Part shown: positions 34,466 to 44,779 of the stretch, piece after piece
Position numbering within the stretch: the stretch's first letter is position 1
Layout: each line of letters starts with the position of its first letter
From: Lujinxingia vulgaris
GTDB taxonomy: Bacteria; Myxococcota_A; Bradymonadia; Bradymonadales; Bradymonadaceae
Assembly: GCF_007997015.1 (NCBI RefSeq)
Contig: NZ_VOSM01000001.1
Coordinates: forward strand, 496,001 to 560,000
DNA: 64,000 nt
Direction of reading: 5' to 3'
Program-made: the position numbers and the translations under genes
Notes under the pieces: model-generated
What the model saw: the letters and a program-made list of their open reading frames with translations, nothing else
Told to the model about the DNA's origin: nothing
Databases searched by the model: none

Positions 34466-35434
34466 GTGAACAAGCAGCTCAAAGTCTTTTCCGGCGGCAG
34501 CCATCCGGAGTTCTGCCAGTCGATCTGCGGATATCTCGGCATCGACGTCGGAAAGAGCACCACGGTTCGGTTCAGCAATGAGAACATGATGGTGCAGATC
34601 GAGGAGAACGTGCGCGAGTGCGACGTCTTCGTCGTGCAGACCTCGGCCTCGCCGGTGCACGAGAATCTTTTTGAGCTGCTGATCATGATCGACGCGCTGC
34701 GCTCGGCGTCGGCCTCGCGCATCACCGCAGTGATGCCCTACATCCCTTACATCCGCAGCGATAAAAAAGATCGTCCGCGTATCTCGATTACCGCGCGTCT
34801 TGTGGCCGACCTGCTCAAGACCGCCGGGGCCGACCGGGTGCTCACCATGGATCTGCACTCGGCTCAGGCGCAGGGATTTTTCCGCATGCCCGTCGACCAG
34901 CTGCTGGGCGCCGGTCCCATCTGCGATCGTCTGCGTCAGGAGGAGGGCCGCGAGAACTGGGTGCTGGTCGCTGCCGACGCTGGCGAGGCCAAAGATCTGG
35001 GCCGCTACGCCAACCGCCTCGACCTGCCGATGGCGATCATCGACAAGCGCCGCGACGGCGACGATGAGCGCCCGCGCGCCGTCAGCCTGATCGGTGATGT
35101 GAAGGGCAAGGTCGCCGTGATCGTCGACGACGAGATCGCCAGCGGCGGCACGCTCATCGAGGCGGCGACCTTCCTCAAAGAGAAGGGCGCCGACAAGGTG
35201 CTGGCCACGGCCACCCACCCGATCTTCAGCTCCAACGCCGCCGAGCGCATCGATGGCGCGTTCATCGACAAGGTGTTTGTGACCGACACCGTGCCCCTGC
35301 GCGACAACCAGCAGTCGGAGAAGGTGGAGGTGATCTCGGTGGCCAAAGAGTTCGCCGAGGCCATCAGCCGTATTCACGACGGGCGCTCGGTCAGCGAGCT
35401 CTTTCACGCCAAGAAGCCCATGAAGCAGTCCTGA
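34466..35434 (+). CDS. prs: Ribose-phosphate pyrophosphokinase
   Basis: 322 aa from a GTG at 34466 with GGAG upstream. KVFSGGSHPEF at the start, DLHSAQAQGFFRMPVDQ, and the PRPP-binding loop VIVDDEIASGGTL identify the enzyme that makes PRPP from ribose 5-phosphate and ATP. It shares strand and neighbourhood with engB and rimI. Confidence 0.92.
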   Translation: MNKQLKVFSGGSHPEFCQSICGYLGIDVGKSTTVRFSNENMMVQIEENVRECDVFVVQTSASPVHENLFELLIMIDALRSASASRITAVMPYIPYIRSDKKDRPRISITARLVADLLKTAGADRVLTMDLHSAQAQGFFRMPVDQLLGAGPICDRLRQEEGRENWVLVAADAGEAKDLGRYANRLDLPMAIIDKRRDGDDERPRAVSLIGDVKGKVAVIVDDEIASGGTLIEAATFLKEKGADKVLATATHPIFSSNAAERIDGAFIDKVFVTDTVPLRDNQQSEKVEVISVAKEFAEAISRIHDGRSVSELFHAKKPMKQS

Positions 35435-35441
35435 GGATAGA

Positions 35442-35494
35442 TTTTTGATCTTCTGAGGATCAAAAAGCCCCGGTGCGAAGGCGCCGGGGCTTTT
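35442..35494. terminator. Tandem hairpins ending the prs unit
   Basis: A first inverted repeat TTTTTGATC/GATCAAAAA (35442-35450, 35458-35466) is followed by a strong terminator: AAAAGCCCCGG (35463-35473) pairs with CCGGGGCTTTT (35484-35494) around a GAAG-type loop. T-runs occur on both strands, so it can stop prs and the converging phosphoesterase gene. The AAAAA at 35462-35466 belongs to both hairpins. Confidence 0.85.
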
Positions 35495-35526
35495 ATATGC
35501 TCGTTTATGCTCGGAACGCAGGACGG

Positions 35527-36399
35527 TTAAAAACGCCCGGAGGGCTCAATCATGTTGAGAAAATCGACCATGGAGATGCCCGGTTCATAGACGGCGTCGA
35601 AGTCATCGAGAGCGTCGAGGGCAGGCTCGCGCTCGGTGAGTTCCGCCCATTTTAAGAAGGGCACCAGGAAGGGGCGGGCGGCCTCCACCTCGCGGTAGAG
35701 AAGATGAGCGGTGATGTCGCCTTCGTCGAGAAATCCCGAGCTCTGGTAGTGCTCCAGAAAGCCCTCGCGGTCGTACTCGACCTGGCGGAGGGTGACCTCG
35801 CGGGAGGGGCCGCTCCCGTTGAGGATGGCGTATTGGGCACGCCAGTCGCCGTTGAAAGGAAGTCCCACGGAGCCGACGTTGACGATCAGGCCGTCTTCAA
35901 AGCGGTGGACGAGCGGGCGGTGGGTGTGGGCGCAGATGAGCGTGGAGCCCTCGATCGCGTCGAAATGCTCGCGCAGACGATCTTCGGGGGTCCAGGCGCC
36001 GATGCCCTCGCTGTGGGAGCGTGGCGAGCCGTGGAAGACTTCGAGAGTGGGATCGGTGGAGGCATGAAGGGAGAAGGGCAGGGCGTCGATGAAGGCGACG
36101 GCCTCTGCGCTGAGTTCGCGGGCCATCCAGCGCGATCCGGCCCATTCATCGAGGGTGCGCCAGGGGTCGGGGATGTCGCCGCGGCAGAAGGAGAGGAGGT
36201 AATCCTCGTGGTTTCCGCGCACGCTGCGCCAGCCCAGCTCGGCGATGCGCGCGACCACGGCGCTGCCCTGGGGGCCGCGTCCGACCAGATCTCCGGCGAC
36301 GATGACCTCATCGACCTGATGGGCGGCGATGTCGGCGATGACCGCGTCGAGGGCGAAGAGGTTGGCGTGAACATCAGCGAGGATAGCAATCGTAGGCAT
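35527..36399 (-). CDS. Calcineurin-like metallophosphoesterase
   Basis: 290 aa. The family's metal-binding motifs appear in order: DVHANL (D-x-H), GDLVGRGP (GD), RGNHED (GNH), and AHTHRPLVHR (GHTH-like). Sites are those of YfcE/MPPED-type phosphodiesterases. The natural substrate is unknown. It is followed by an HNH gene upstream, 26 nt from its start, in the same direction. Confidence 0.88.
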   Translation of the reverse strand: MPTIAILADVHANLFALDAVIADIAAHQVDEVIVAGDLVGRGPQGSAVVARIAELGWRSVRGNHEDYLLSFCRGDIPDPWRTLDEWAGSRWMARELSAEAVAFIDALPFSLHASTDPTLEVFHGSPRSHSEGIGAWTPEDRLREHFDAIEGSTLICAHTHRPLVHRFEDGLIVNVGSVGLPFNGDWRAQYAILNGSGPSREVTLRQVEYDREGFLEHYQSSGFLDEGDITAHLLYREVEAARPFLVPFLKWAELTEREPALDALDDFDAVYEPGISMVDFLNMIEPSGRF

Positions 36400-36425
36400 G
36401 AAGGCTCAGCGTGCTGGCGAGGGGG

Positions 36426-36932
36426 TCAGGTCCAGAGGTAGGGCTTCCAATCCTCGGGGTGCTCCTCAAGGTTACCCGCCCCGGCGCTGAATGGCCACCA
36501 GCGCGGCTCGTAGGGCTGGGTGATCAGCGGCATGCGCGCCTCGGAGGGGGTGCGGGAGTTTTTGCGACGATTGCAGGGCTGGCAGCTCGTGGCGATGTTG
36601 GTCCAGGTGGTTTCTCCACCGCGACTTCGGGGCATGACGTGGTCGAAGGTAAGGTCGGCACCGTTAAAACGCTCGCCACAGTACTGACAGCGGTAGCCGT
36701 CGCGGCGGTAGACGTTGTTGCGCGAGAACTGCACGCGTCGCCGGGGGATGCGCACCCGGCGCAAAAGGCGCAGCACCGAGGGCAGCTCCAGCGAGGTGTG
36801 GGCGGAGTGCACCTGGCGCTCCTGGGAGACGAGGACTTCGGCTTTGCCCAGCCATAAGAGCGTGACGGCCTTTCGCCAGTCGACAATCGAGAGGGGCTCG
36901 TAGGAGGCGTTGAGCAAGAGGGCGGGTTTCAT
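36426..36932 (-). CDS. HNH endonuclease domain protein
   Basis: 168 aa, ATG preceded by GGAG. The C-terminal half has CQYCGERF, LTFDHVMPRSRGG, and CQPCNRRKNSRTP, i.e. a zinc-binding four-cysteine HNH fold (H in FDH). Small proteins of this type are widespread, often of unknown cellular role. An arginine-rich stretch (LLRRVRIPRRRVQF) precedes the domain. Confidence 0.88.
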   Translation of the reverse strand: MKPALLLNASYEPLSIVDWRKAVTLLWLGKAEVLVSQERQVHSAHTSLELPSVLRLLRRVRIPRRRVQFSRNNVYRRDGYRCQYCGERFNGADLTFDHVMPRSRGGETTWTNIATSCQPCNRRKNSRTPSEARMPLITQPYEPRWWPFSAGAGNLEEHPEDWKPYLWT

Positions 36933-37182
36933 GCGTGCTCCGAGCGATGGCCTTGCGGTCGAGGGGGACGCGATGCCTCAGCAGGCAACGTCGGCAAAAA
37001 AACCGTAGAGCAGGGTGAGCGTATTTCCTTCGATTTTCAAAGGTTTACAGAACTTCCTTCTCGGGCGTAGATGACGCGCCGCGGCGAAGACGCGGGGTGA
37101 GCGCGGGCGATGCGCGCGTCCGGGGGGCCTTAGCGGGGGTATGTGCAGCCAGGCGCGCGTCTTTGCAGAAGATGATCGAAAG
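36933..37182. other. Intergenic region between comF and the HNH gene
   Basis: 250 nt, both neighbours on the minus strand. It must hold the 3' end of comF and the upstream region of the HNH gene. An AT-richer patch (about 37015-37060) could be a promoter. No gene or clear terminator is visible. Confidence 0.35.
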
Positions 37183-37938
37183 TTATTGACGGGGGAGGCT
37201 TCGGGCCAGCACCAGAGCGTGAATTTTTTCAACGCCGGCCTCCCGAAGCGCGCAGGCGGCGGCGTCCAGGGTGGCGCCGGTGGTGAGGACGTCGTCGACG
37301 ATAAGCGCGCTTGTCGCGGGACGATGGGCTTTGTGAGCCTTAAAGGCGTCGCGCAGGTTGGTGCTGCGCTCGATGAGCCCCAGGCTTGCCTGGGCGCGGG
37401 TCTGGCGAGTTTTGCGAAGGGTAAAGAGCGCCGGGCGGTGGTGGGTGCCTTTTGCCCAGCGCCGGGCAAGCAGCGAGGGAAGATGAAATCCGCGCTCCCG
37501 CAGGTTTTCGGGGCGCGCGGGCACCGGAATGATGAGCGACGGGGGGAGCGCCCGGAGCGTCGGCGAGATGAGGGCGGCCGAGGCGTTTAAGAGGGACTGT
37601 GCGGCGACCAGATCGCCGGAGTATTTGATGCGTCGCAGCGCCTCGGAGACCGCGCCCTCGTACTCCCAGATGGCGGTGGTGCGGCCTATGGGCGAAAAGG
37701 GGCGTCGCGCGCAGCCGGGGCAGCCGCCGGCCGCGTTGTGCGACGCGTAAGGAGAGCGGCTCAGCGGAAGGGGAAGCGCGCACCTCGGGCAAACGCTGGA
37801 TGGCAAGAGGTAGCTGTCCTCCTCGCAGATCGCGCAGAAGGCGCTCTCGGGGAGTGCCGGATCGTCGCAGGCCGCGCAGCCGGGAGGAAGCAGGCGATCA
37901 ACGGCCTGCTGAAGGAGGTGGACAAGGCGTTGAGGCAC
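37183..37938 (-). CDS. comF: ComF-family phosphoribosyltransferase-like protein
   Basis: 251 aa from a GTG at 37938 with GGAG upstream. Four cysteine pairs in the first 100 residues (CAACDD, CAICEED, CPRCALP, CPGCARR) form zinc-finger-like motifs. The PRTase core shows LIIPVPARPENLRERGF and the PRPP loop ALIVDDVLTTGATL. ComF acts in DNA uptake in competent bacteria, but many homologues have no proven role. Confidence 0.88.
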   Translation of the reverse strand: MPQRLVHLLQQAVDRLLPPGCAACDDPALPESAFCAICEEDSYLLPSSVCPRCALPLPLSRSPYASHNAAGGCPGCARRPFSPIGRTTAIWEYEGAVSEALRRIKYSGDLVAAQSLLNASAALISPTLRALPPSLIIPVPARPENLRERGFHLPSLLARRWAKGTHHRPALFTLRKTRQTRAQASLGLIERSTNLRDAFKAHKAHRPATSALIVDDVLTTGATLDAAACALREAGVEKIHALVLARSLPRQ

Positions 37939-38027
37939 GGTAGTCTCCGGGGTGTGGGCCGCCTGGGTTTTTCTATTATCGCGGCGGCCGGCCGAAGTTT
38001 GCGTGCCTTAAACGTGTGGAGCAGTCG

Positions 38028-38495
38028 ATGAAGATCAGCGTGGTGGCGATGGGGAAGATGCGAGACGCTCGCCTTGGCGAGCTCGCAAAGGAGTATCGCG
38101 AGCGGCTGGCGCATCATCTGCCCGTGGAAGATGTGGAGGTGCGCGAGGTGCGCGTCAGTGGCAACGATGTGGCCGGGGCTCTGGCCGAGGAGGCCGAGGC
38201 GATGCGCAAAGCTTCGCCGGAGCCGGCGCTCACCATCGCGATGACCGAGGGAGGGAAGCAAATCGACAGCGCTCAGCTGGCCGAGTGGATGGACGGCTGG
38301 ATGGTCGGTGGTCAGCGCCATGTGGTCTTCTACATCGGCAGCGCGCACGGGCTGGATCGGCAGCTTATCAAAAGCTGCGATCGGCGCCTCTCGCTCTCGA
38401 AGATGACCTTCCCCCACGAGATGGCGCGCATGATGCTCTGGGAGCAGCTCTACCGGGCGATGACGATCATTCGCGGTGAGCCCTACCATAAGTAA
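38028..38495 (+). CDS. rlmH: 23S rRNA (pseudouridine1915-N3)-methyltransferase RlmH
   Basis: 155 aa from the ATG at 38028, with GGAG upstream; the length equals the family norm. FYIGSAHGLD (SPOUT SAM site), LSLSKMTFPHEMARMMLWEQLYRAMTI and the terminal RGEPYHK are diagnostic. RlmH methylates pseudouridine 1915 in helix 69 of the 50S subunit. Confidence 0.97.
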   Translation: MKISVVAMGKMRDARLGELAKEYRERLAHHLPVEDVEVREVRVSGNDVAGALAEEAEAMRKASPEPALTIAMTEGGKQIDSAQLAEWMDGWMVGGQRHVVFYIGSAHGLDRQLIKSCDRRLSLSKMTFPHEMARMMLWEQLYRAMTIIRGEPYHK

Positions 38496-38524
38496 GAAGC
38501 GAGACGTGAAGTTGATGTGACGAT

Positions 38525-38563
38525 AAAAAACGCCCCGGCAGCCTGGCTGCCGGGGCGTTTTTT
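38525..38563. terminator. Bidirectional terminator between rlmH and rsfS
   Basis: A long stem, AAAAAACGCCCCGGCAG paired with CTGCCGGGGCGTTTTTT, with a short CCTGG loop. T-runs occur on both strands. It lies 30 nt after rlmH and about 50 nt before the rsfS stop. Confidence 0.92.
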
Positions 38564-38609
38564 AATCAGGGTGCTGCAACGCGCATCGCGTTGGCTTGCG
38601 GCCGTCGTA

Positions 38610-39056
38610 TCAGGCTCCGAAGGCTTCGCCGTCGAAGTGGCCGTAGAGCTCTTCGGGGGCGTCTTCGAGCTCCAGGCGAGGGGCCTCCGACCACATGCGC
38701 TCCAGGTCGTAATCCTTGCGGGCGTCCTGGTGGAAGATGTGCACGATGATGTCGCCGTAGTCGAGCAGGGCCCAGCGGCCGGTGTCCAGGCCTTCGGTGC
38801 CCATGCTCTTGCGGCCGGAGTCGCGCATCTCGGAGTCGACGCGTTTGGCCAGTGCCTGCACGTGACGCTCGGAGGTGCCAGTGGCCACGATGATAAAGTC
38901 GGTGTAGCTCACCCGACCGCGCAGATCGATGACGGTGGTGTTGAGCGCTTTAAGATCCCAGGTGACCGCGGCGATGCCGCGGGCCACGTCGATCAGCTCC
39001 TGATCGATTTCGGACTGAGGGGTGTTCGGGGTGGAAGCGGCGCTGTCTGTCTTCAT
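38610..39056 (-). CDS. rsfS: Ribosomal silencing factor RsfS
   Basis: 148 aa with GGAGAGGA just before the ATG. LKALNTTVIDLRGRVSYTDFIIVATGTSERHVQALAKRV shortened here to its typical parts (VSYTDFIIVATG, RHVQALAKRV), and ALLDYGDIIVHIFHQDARKDYDLERMW are diagnostic. RsfS binds ribosomal protein L14 and blocks subunit joining when nutrients are low. An acidic tail follows. Confidence 0.96.
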   Translation of the reverse strand: MKTDSAASTPNTPQSEIDQELIDVARGIAAVTWDLKALNTTVIDLRGRVSYTDFIIVATGTSERHVQALAKRVDSEMRDSGRKSMGTEGLDTGRWALLDYGDIIVHIFHQDARKDYDLERMWSEAPRLELEDAPEELYGHFDGEAFGA

Positions 39057-39147
39057 TCCTCTCCTGGTCAGGTTTGCCCGGCGCCTCTGGCGCCGGTGAC
39101 CTCATCCATCCTCGACGTCTTCGTGGATGGTGAGGCGAAATCGCGGG

Positions 39148-40464
39148 TCACTCCCGGATCTGTCCCGTACCTAACACAACGAATTTGGTGGTCGTCAATT
39201 CCTTTAAGCCCATCGGGCCGTAGGCGTGCATGCGGGTGGTGCTGATGCCGATCTCGGCGCCCAGCCCAAGCTGGCCGCCGTCGCTAAAGCGTGTCGACGC
39301 GTTTATGAGTACCACCGAGGAGTCCACCGCGTCGATGAAACGCTGAGACTGGGCATAACTCTCGGTGAGAAGGGCCTCGGAGTGGCGAGAGCCAAAGCGA
39401 TCGATGTGCGCGATGGCCTCGTCGAGGTCGGCGACTACGCGCACCGCCAGCTCCAGGCTTAAGAACTCGGCGGCGTACGCGTCGTCGGTGGCTTCGCAAA
39501 AGTCGATGTTGGCCGCGCGTGCGATGGCGGCGCTGGCCGGGCAGAGGTGCAGGCGTACGCCGGCCTCCGACAAGGACTTAAGGCAGCGGGGCACATGCTC
39601 CTCAAGCGCGCTCTCGGTAAAAAGCAGCGTCTCGGCGGCGTTGCACACCCCGGGGCGCTGCACCTTGGCGTTGAGCACCACCCGCTCCACCGTCTCCGGG
39701 CTGGCGGAGCCGTCGACGACCAAGTGGCAGACGCCCTCATCGTGTTTGATGACGGGGATGCGGGAGTGCTGATGCACAAATTGAATGAGCCCCTTGCCGC
39801 CGCGGGGGATGATCACATCGATCGCGTCGCTCAGGGTGAGCAGGTGGGCGGTGGCCTCGCGCTGACGCGTCTCCACAAAGCCGATGGCCTCGCAGGCCTC
39901 CGGCGGAAGATCGCTCTGTTGGAGACCCTCGCGCAGCGCGGTGACGACCGCCAGGTTGGAGGCAAACGCGTCGCTGCCCCCTTTGAGCATCACGCCGTTA
40001 CCGCTCTTTAAGCAGAGCGCGGCCGCATCGCTGGTCACGTTGGGGCGGGCCTCGTAGATGATGCCGATGACGCCCAGAGGAATGCGCTTTTTAGCGACCT
40101 GCAGGCCGTTGGGGCGCATCCACATCTCATCGTAGCCGCCGAGTGGGTCGGGCAGGGCGCGGACCTCGTCGAGGGCGCAGGCCATCTGCTCGATGCGCTC
40201 GGGGCTCAGGCGCAGGCGATCGATAAACGAATCCTCCAGGCCGCTGGCCCGGGCGGCCTCCAGGTCGGCCTGGTTGGCGCTGAGGATGGCGTCGGTGTGG
40301 GCGCGCAGCGCCCGGGCCATGTGCAGGAGCGCGTCGTCGCGCAGCGCGCCGGGCTGGCGCGCGAGCTCGCGGGCGGCGCGACGCACACGGCGGGCCTGGG
40401 CGTGAAGCTGGGAAGGATCAAAAACGTCGGTCACGGAGCACTCGCAAGAGTCGTGGTTTACCAT
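39148..40464 (-). CDS. proA: Gamma-glutamyl phosphate reductase
   Basis: 438 aa. The aldehyde-dehydrogenase-fold protein has IPLGVIGIIYEARPNVTSDA, LCLKSGNGVMLKGGSDA, the catalytic cysteine in QRPGVCNAAETLL, and FGSRHSEALLTE. ProA reduces glutamyl 5-phosphate to the semialdehyde in proline synthesis. The start is uncertain: GTG at 40434 is an alternative. proB is not in the window. Confidence 0.95.
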   Translation of the reverse strand: MVNHDSCECSVTDVFDPSQLHAQARRVRRAARELARQPGALRDDALLHMARALRAHTDAILSANQADLEAARASGLEDSFIDRLRLSPERIEQMACALDEVRALPDPLGGYDEMWMRPNGLQVAKKRIPLGVIGIIYEARPNVTSDAAALCLKSGNGVMLKGGSDAFASNLAVVTALREGLQQSDLPPEACEAIGFVETRQREATAHLLTLSDAIDVIIPRGGKGLIQFVHQHSRIPVIKHDEGVCHLVVDGSASPETVERVVLNAKVQRPGVCNAAETLLFTESALEEHVPRCLKSLSEAGVRLHLCPASAAIARAANIDFCEATDDAYAAEFLSLELAVRVVADLDEAIAHIDRFGSRHSEALLTESYAQSQRFIDAVDSSVVLINASTRFSDGGQLGLGAEIGISTTRMHAYGPMGLKELTTTKFVVLGTGQIRE

Positions 40465-40581
40465 GCTCGGTTGCCCCGGGCGCCCGCCATGGCGGTGCGC
40501 GTTTCGGGGACTGCAGCGAGCGACGATAGCGCCAAAGTCGGCGTAATTAAAGGGGGAGCGAAGCCTGTCAAACTTTTCTGC

Positions 40582-40609
40582 TTGACTTGGTTAGGTCGGC
40601 GCATACGGT
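40582..40609 (+). promoter_or_regulatory. Candidate sigma-70-type promoter of groES-groEL
   Basis: TTGACT (40582-40587) is followed after 16 nt by TACGGT (40604-40609), just upstream of the CIRCE element. The -10 match is weak, but placement is as expected for a HrcA-controlled groE promoter. Confidence 0.5.
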
Positions 40610-40617
40610 ATGCCGCG

Positions 40618-40644
40618 TTAGCACTCCCCCCTTGAGAGTGCTAA
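40618..40644 (+). promoter_or_regulatory. CIRCE element (HrcA operator)
   Basis: TTAGCACTC-N9-GAGTGCTAA, a perfect match to the CIRCE consensus, 68 nt before the groES start. HrcA bound here represses groE and is released on heat shock. hrcA is not in the window. Confidence 0.97.
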
Positions 40645-40711
40645 GGGGCCCAATCAGCCCCTGTTTTCCAACACTCAACGTGTTCCTTAACCCATTCTAC
40701 GAGGTGAAGCG

Positions 40712-41002
40712 ATGAAGATTCAGCCCCTGTACGATCGCGTCCTTATCCAGCGCGTGCCCAGCGAAGAAAAGACCTCGACCGGCATCATCATCCCCGACAC
40801 CGCCAAAGAGAAGCCGCTTGAAGGTATCGTGCGCGCCACCGGCAAAGGTAAGCCCGGTGATGACGGTAAGCCCGTCGCGCTGCAGGTCAAAGAAGGCGAC
40901 AAGGTCCTCTTCGGCAAGTACTCCGGCACCGATGTGACGATCAACGGCGAAGAGCACCTGATCCTGCGCGAAGAAGAGATCCTGGCGGTCATCACCGACT
41001 AA
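40712..41002 (+). CDS. groES: Co-chaperonin GroES
   Basis: 96 aa. PLYDRVLIQRVPSEEKTSTGIIIPDTAKEKP begins the standard fold (here KIQPLYDRVLIQR, TSTGIIIPDTAKEKP), and the mobile-loop and roof regions are intact. GAGGTG precedes the ATG. It caps GroEL and is co-transcribed with it, 108 nt upstream. Confidence 0.98.
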   Translation: MKIQPLYDRVLIQRVPSEEKTSTGIIIPDTAKEKPLEGIVRATGKGKPGDDGKPVALQVKEGDKVLFGKYSGTDVTINGEEHLILREEEILAVITD

Positions 41003-42769
<1,767 letters not shown>

Positions 42770-42839
42770 GCCCTTTGCGCGTCGGCAGCGCGTCGTAAAC
42801 ATCGCGCGCCGACGCCGCCCTCAACGCCTGAAGCGTTTG

Positions 42840-42885
42840 AAAAGCCGCCCCCCCGTGAGACACTCGCGGGGGGCGGCTTTTTTTG
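42840..42885 (+). terminator. Terminator of the groE operon
   Basis: AAAAGCCGCCCCCC pairs with GGGGGGCGGCTTTT around an 11-14-nt loop and runs into seven T residues on the plus strand, about 70 nt after the groEL stop. Confidence 0.92.
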
Positions 42886-43040
42886 CGTTCAGGGGCAACG
42901 ACGAGCTCGAATGTCAGGGTTGTCTCCATGGCATCGAGGTCGCTCAGCGCAGCCGGCGATGGACCGCCGAGATCTCGGGTGTTAGATTCGTGCGCCCGCC
43001 CTCCTGCGGGGTAAAAGCTGTATTGAGCCAGAGAGTCTGC

Positions 43041-44759
43041 ATGACCCACCCAGAAGCTGAGACCCGGGCGTTTTGCGAGCTTCGCGCCGGGGTGCTCTTT
43101 GAAGGAAAATACCGCATCGTGCGGCCGCTGGGGGAGGGAAGTTTCGCGACGGTAGTGCACGCGCGCCACGAGGTGATGGATCGCGATGTTGCGCTGAAGT
43201 TTCTGCGTCCGGAGGTCATGGCGGCCCATCCCGAGGTGGCCGAGCGCTTCATCAACGAGGTGCGCGTGGCCAGCCGCCTCAAAGATCCGCACACCGTGGC
43301 GATCTTCGACTTCGGGACCACTTCTGACGCCATCCCCTACATGGTGCTGGAGTACGTCGACGGGCGCACCCTCGATGAGGTCATTGAGGCGCGTGGAGCG
43401 CTGGGCAAGCGCCGCTCGATGGAGTGCTGCCTGCAGATCCTGGCGAGCCTGGAAGAGGCGCACGCCCACCACGTGATTCACCGCGACTTAAAGCCGGCCA
43501 ACCTGATGGTGGGCCGCACCGCCCAGGGGGGCTGGACGATCAAAGTGCTGGACTTCGGGGTGGCCAAGCTGGTGGAGCGCGCCGAGGAGAAGATTCAGAC
43601 GAGCTCCGGGCGACAGTCCACCCAGTTTATAGGCACCCCGCGCTACATGAGCCCCGAGCAGATCCTGGGGCAGAAAGTCAGCGCAGCCAGCGATCTTTAT
43701 AGCCTGGGGCTGATCTTCTTTGAGATGTGCACCGGCCGCGCCTGCATCGCCGAGACGAGTGTGGCGAAGGTGGCGCGTTTTCACCTGGCCGAGGAGCCGC
43801 TACCCCTCGACGGCATCGAAGAGCTCCCCGAGGCGCTTCAGGCGATCATTCACCGCGCGACGGCTCGCCACCCCGAGGCGCGTTACGCCTCGGCGCGCGA
43901 GTTCCGTGAAGATCTGGAGGCGATCCTTCAGGGACGCGCCCGCCGCCGCACGTCCAACCCGACCATCCCGCAGACACCGAAGGCGAAGTCGGAGCAGTCC
44001 GACGGCTCCGCCGACGTTTTTTCCGGTAAGGGTTATGTGCCTCTTCCGGAAGATTCCGAGTCGGAGGCGAAAAGCAACTCTGCCGCCCAACGGACGCCGT
44101 CGGGAAATATGCGTCGCACTACCGGCATGCGCCGCACCACGGGTGTGCGCCGGGCCAGTGGTCCCATCAGCGCGCCGCCTCCGCAGCGCACCGTCTCGCA
44201 GTCGGGTAGCGCTTCGGTCAGCGATCTTGACCTCGATCTTCATTCGGTGGCGCGGCAGCAGCATCAACTCGCCACACGGCAGACGCCCACCGTCGATGAA
44301 CTTCGTCAGAGTCAGGATCGCGCTGCCAGCCACGCGCACTGGCGTCTGACGCTGGTCAGCAGCGTGGGGCTTGTGCTTGTCGCCATGCTATCGTTTGCGC
44401 TGGTCTCGGCGGCGGCCTCGCCACTGGGGAGTGCAACGCGCGCGGTGGTCGGGGTGCTGCCTTTTCTTCTGGCCTTTCTGTGGGTAGCCTTCTCCAACAC
44501 ATTGCACTTCCCCGACGTGACCCGGCGCTGGCTTCTGCCCTGGCTCAAGCGCACGTCAGCGGCCAGCGCGGTGGGGCTTGTGGTGATTGGCCTTGTGTTT
44601 CCGACAGCTGCCGCGGCCGCTTTGCGCGAGGACGCGCTGTGGTTTCTTGGCGAGCAGGTTGGCGGGGCGCCGCTTCCCCTGCGCTTGACGATTCGCTCGC
44701 TGGCCGGCGCGCTGGCCGGACTCTATGAGCTGATGGCCGGCCTGCTTCCCTGGGCCTGA
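43041..44759 (+). CDS. Membrane-anchored Ser/Thr protein kinase 1
   Basis: 572 aa from the ATG at 43041; the upstream in-frame extension to 42837 overlaps the groE terminator and is discarded. Kinase domain in the N-terminal 280 residues: YRIVRPLGEGSFATVV (glycine loop), VALKFLR (Lys), VIHRDLKPANLMV (catalytic loop), KVLDFGVAKLV (DFG) and GTPRYMSPEQI. A Ser/Thr/Arg-rich linker with RRTTGMRR repeats follows, then about four membrane segments (from residue 432). No PASTA or other extracellular sensor is present. It is 20 nt upstream of a similar kinase. Confidence 0.93.
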   Translation: MTHPEAETRAFCELRAGVLFEGKYRIVRPLGEGSFATVVHARHEVMDRDVALKFLRPEVMAAHPEVAERFINEVRVASRLKDPHTVAIFDFGTTSDAIPYMVLEYVDGRTLDEVIEARGALGKRRSMECCLQILASLEEAHAHHVIHRDLKPANLMVGRTAQGGWTIKVLDFGVAKLVERAEEKIQTSSGRQSTQFIGTPRYMSPEQILGQKVSAASDLYSLGLIFFEMCTGRACIAETSVAKVARFHLAEEPLPLDGIEELPEALQAIIHRATARHPEARYASAREFREDLEAILQGRARRRTSNPTIPQTPKAKSEQSDGSADVFSGKGYVPLPEDSESEAKSNSAAQRTPSGNMRRTTGMRRTTGVRRASGPISAPPPQRTVSQSGSASVSDLDLDLHSVARQQHQLATRQTPTVDELRQSQDRAASHAHWRLTLVSSVGLVLVAMLSFALVSAAASPLGSATRAVVGVLPFLLAFLWVAFSNTLHFPDVTRRWLLPWLKRTSAASAVGLVVIGLVFPTAAAAALREDALWFLGEQVGGAPLPLRLTIRSLAGALAGLYELMAGLLPWA

Positions 44760-44779
44760 ACTCCCGAGACGAGGATAGG

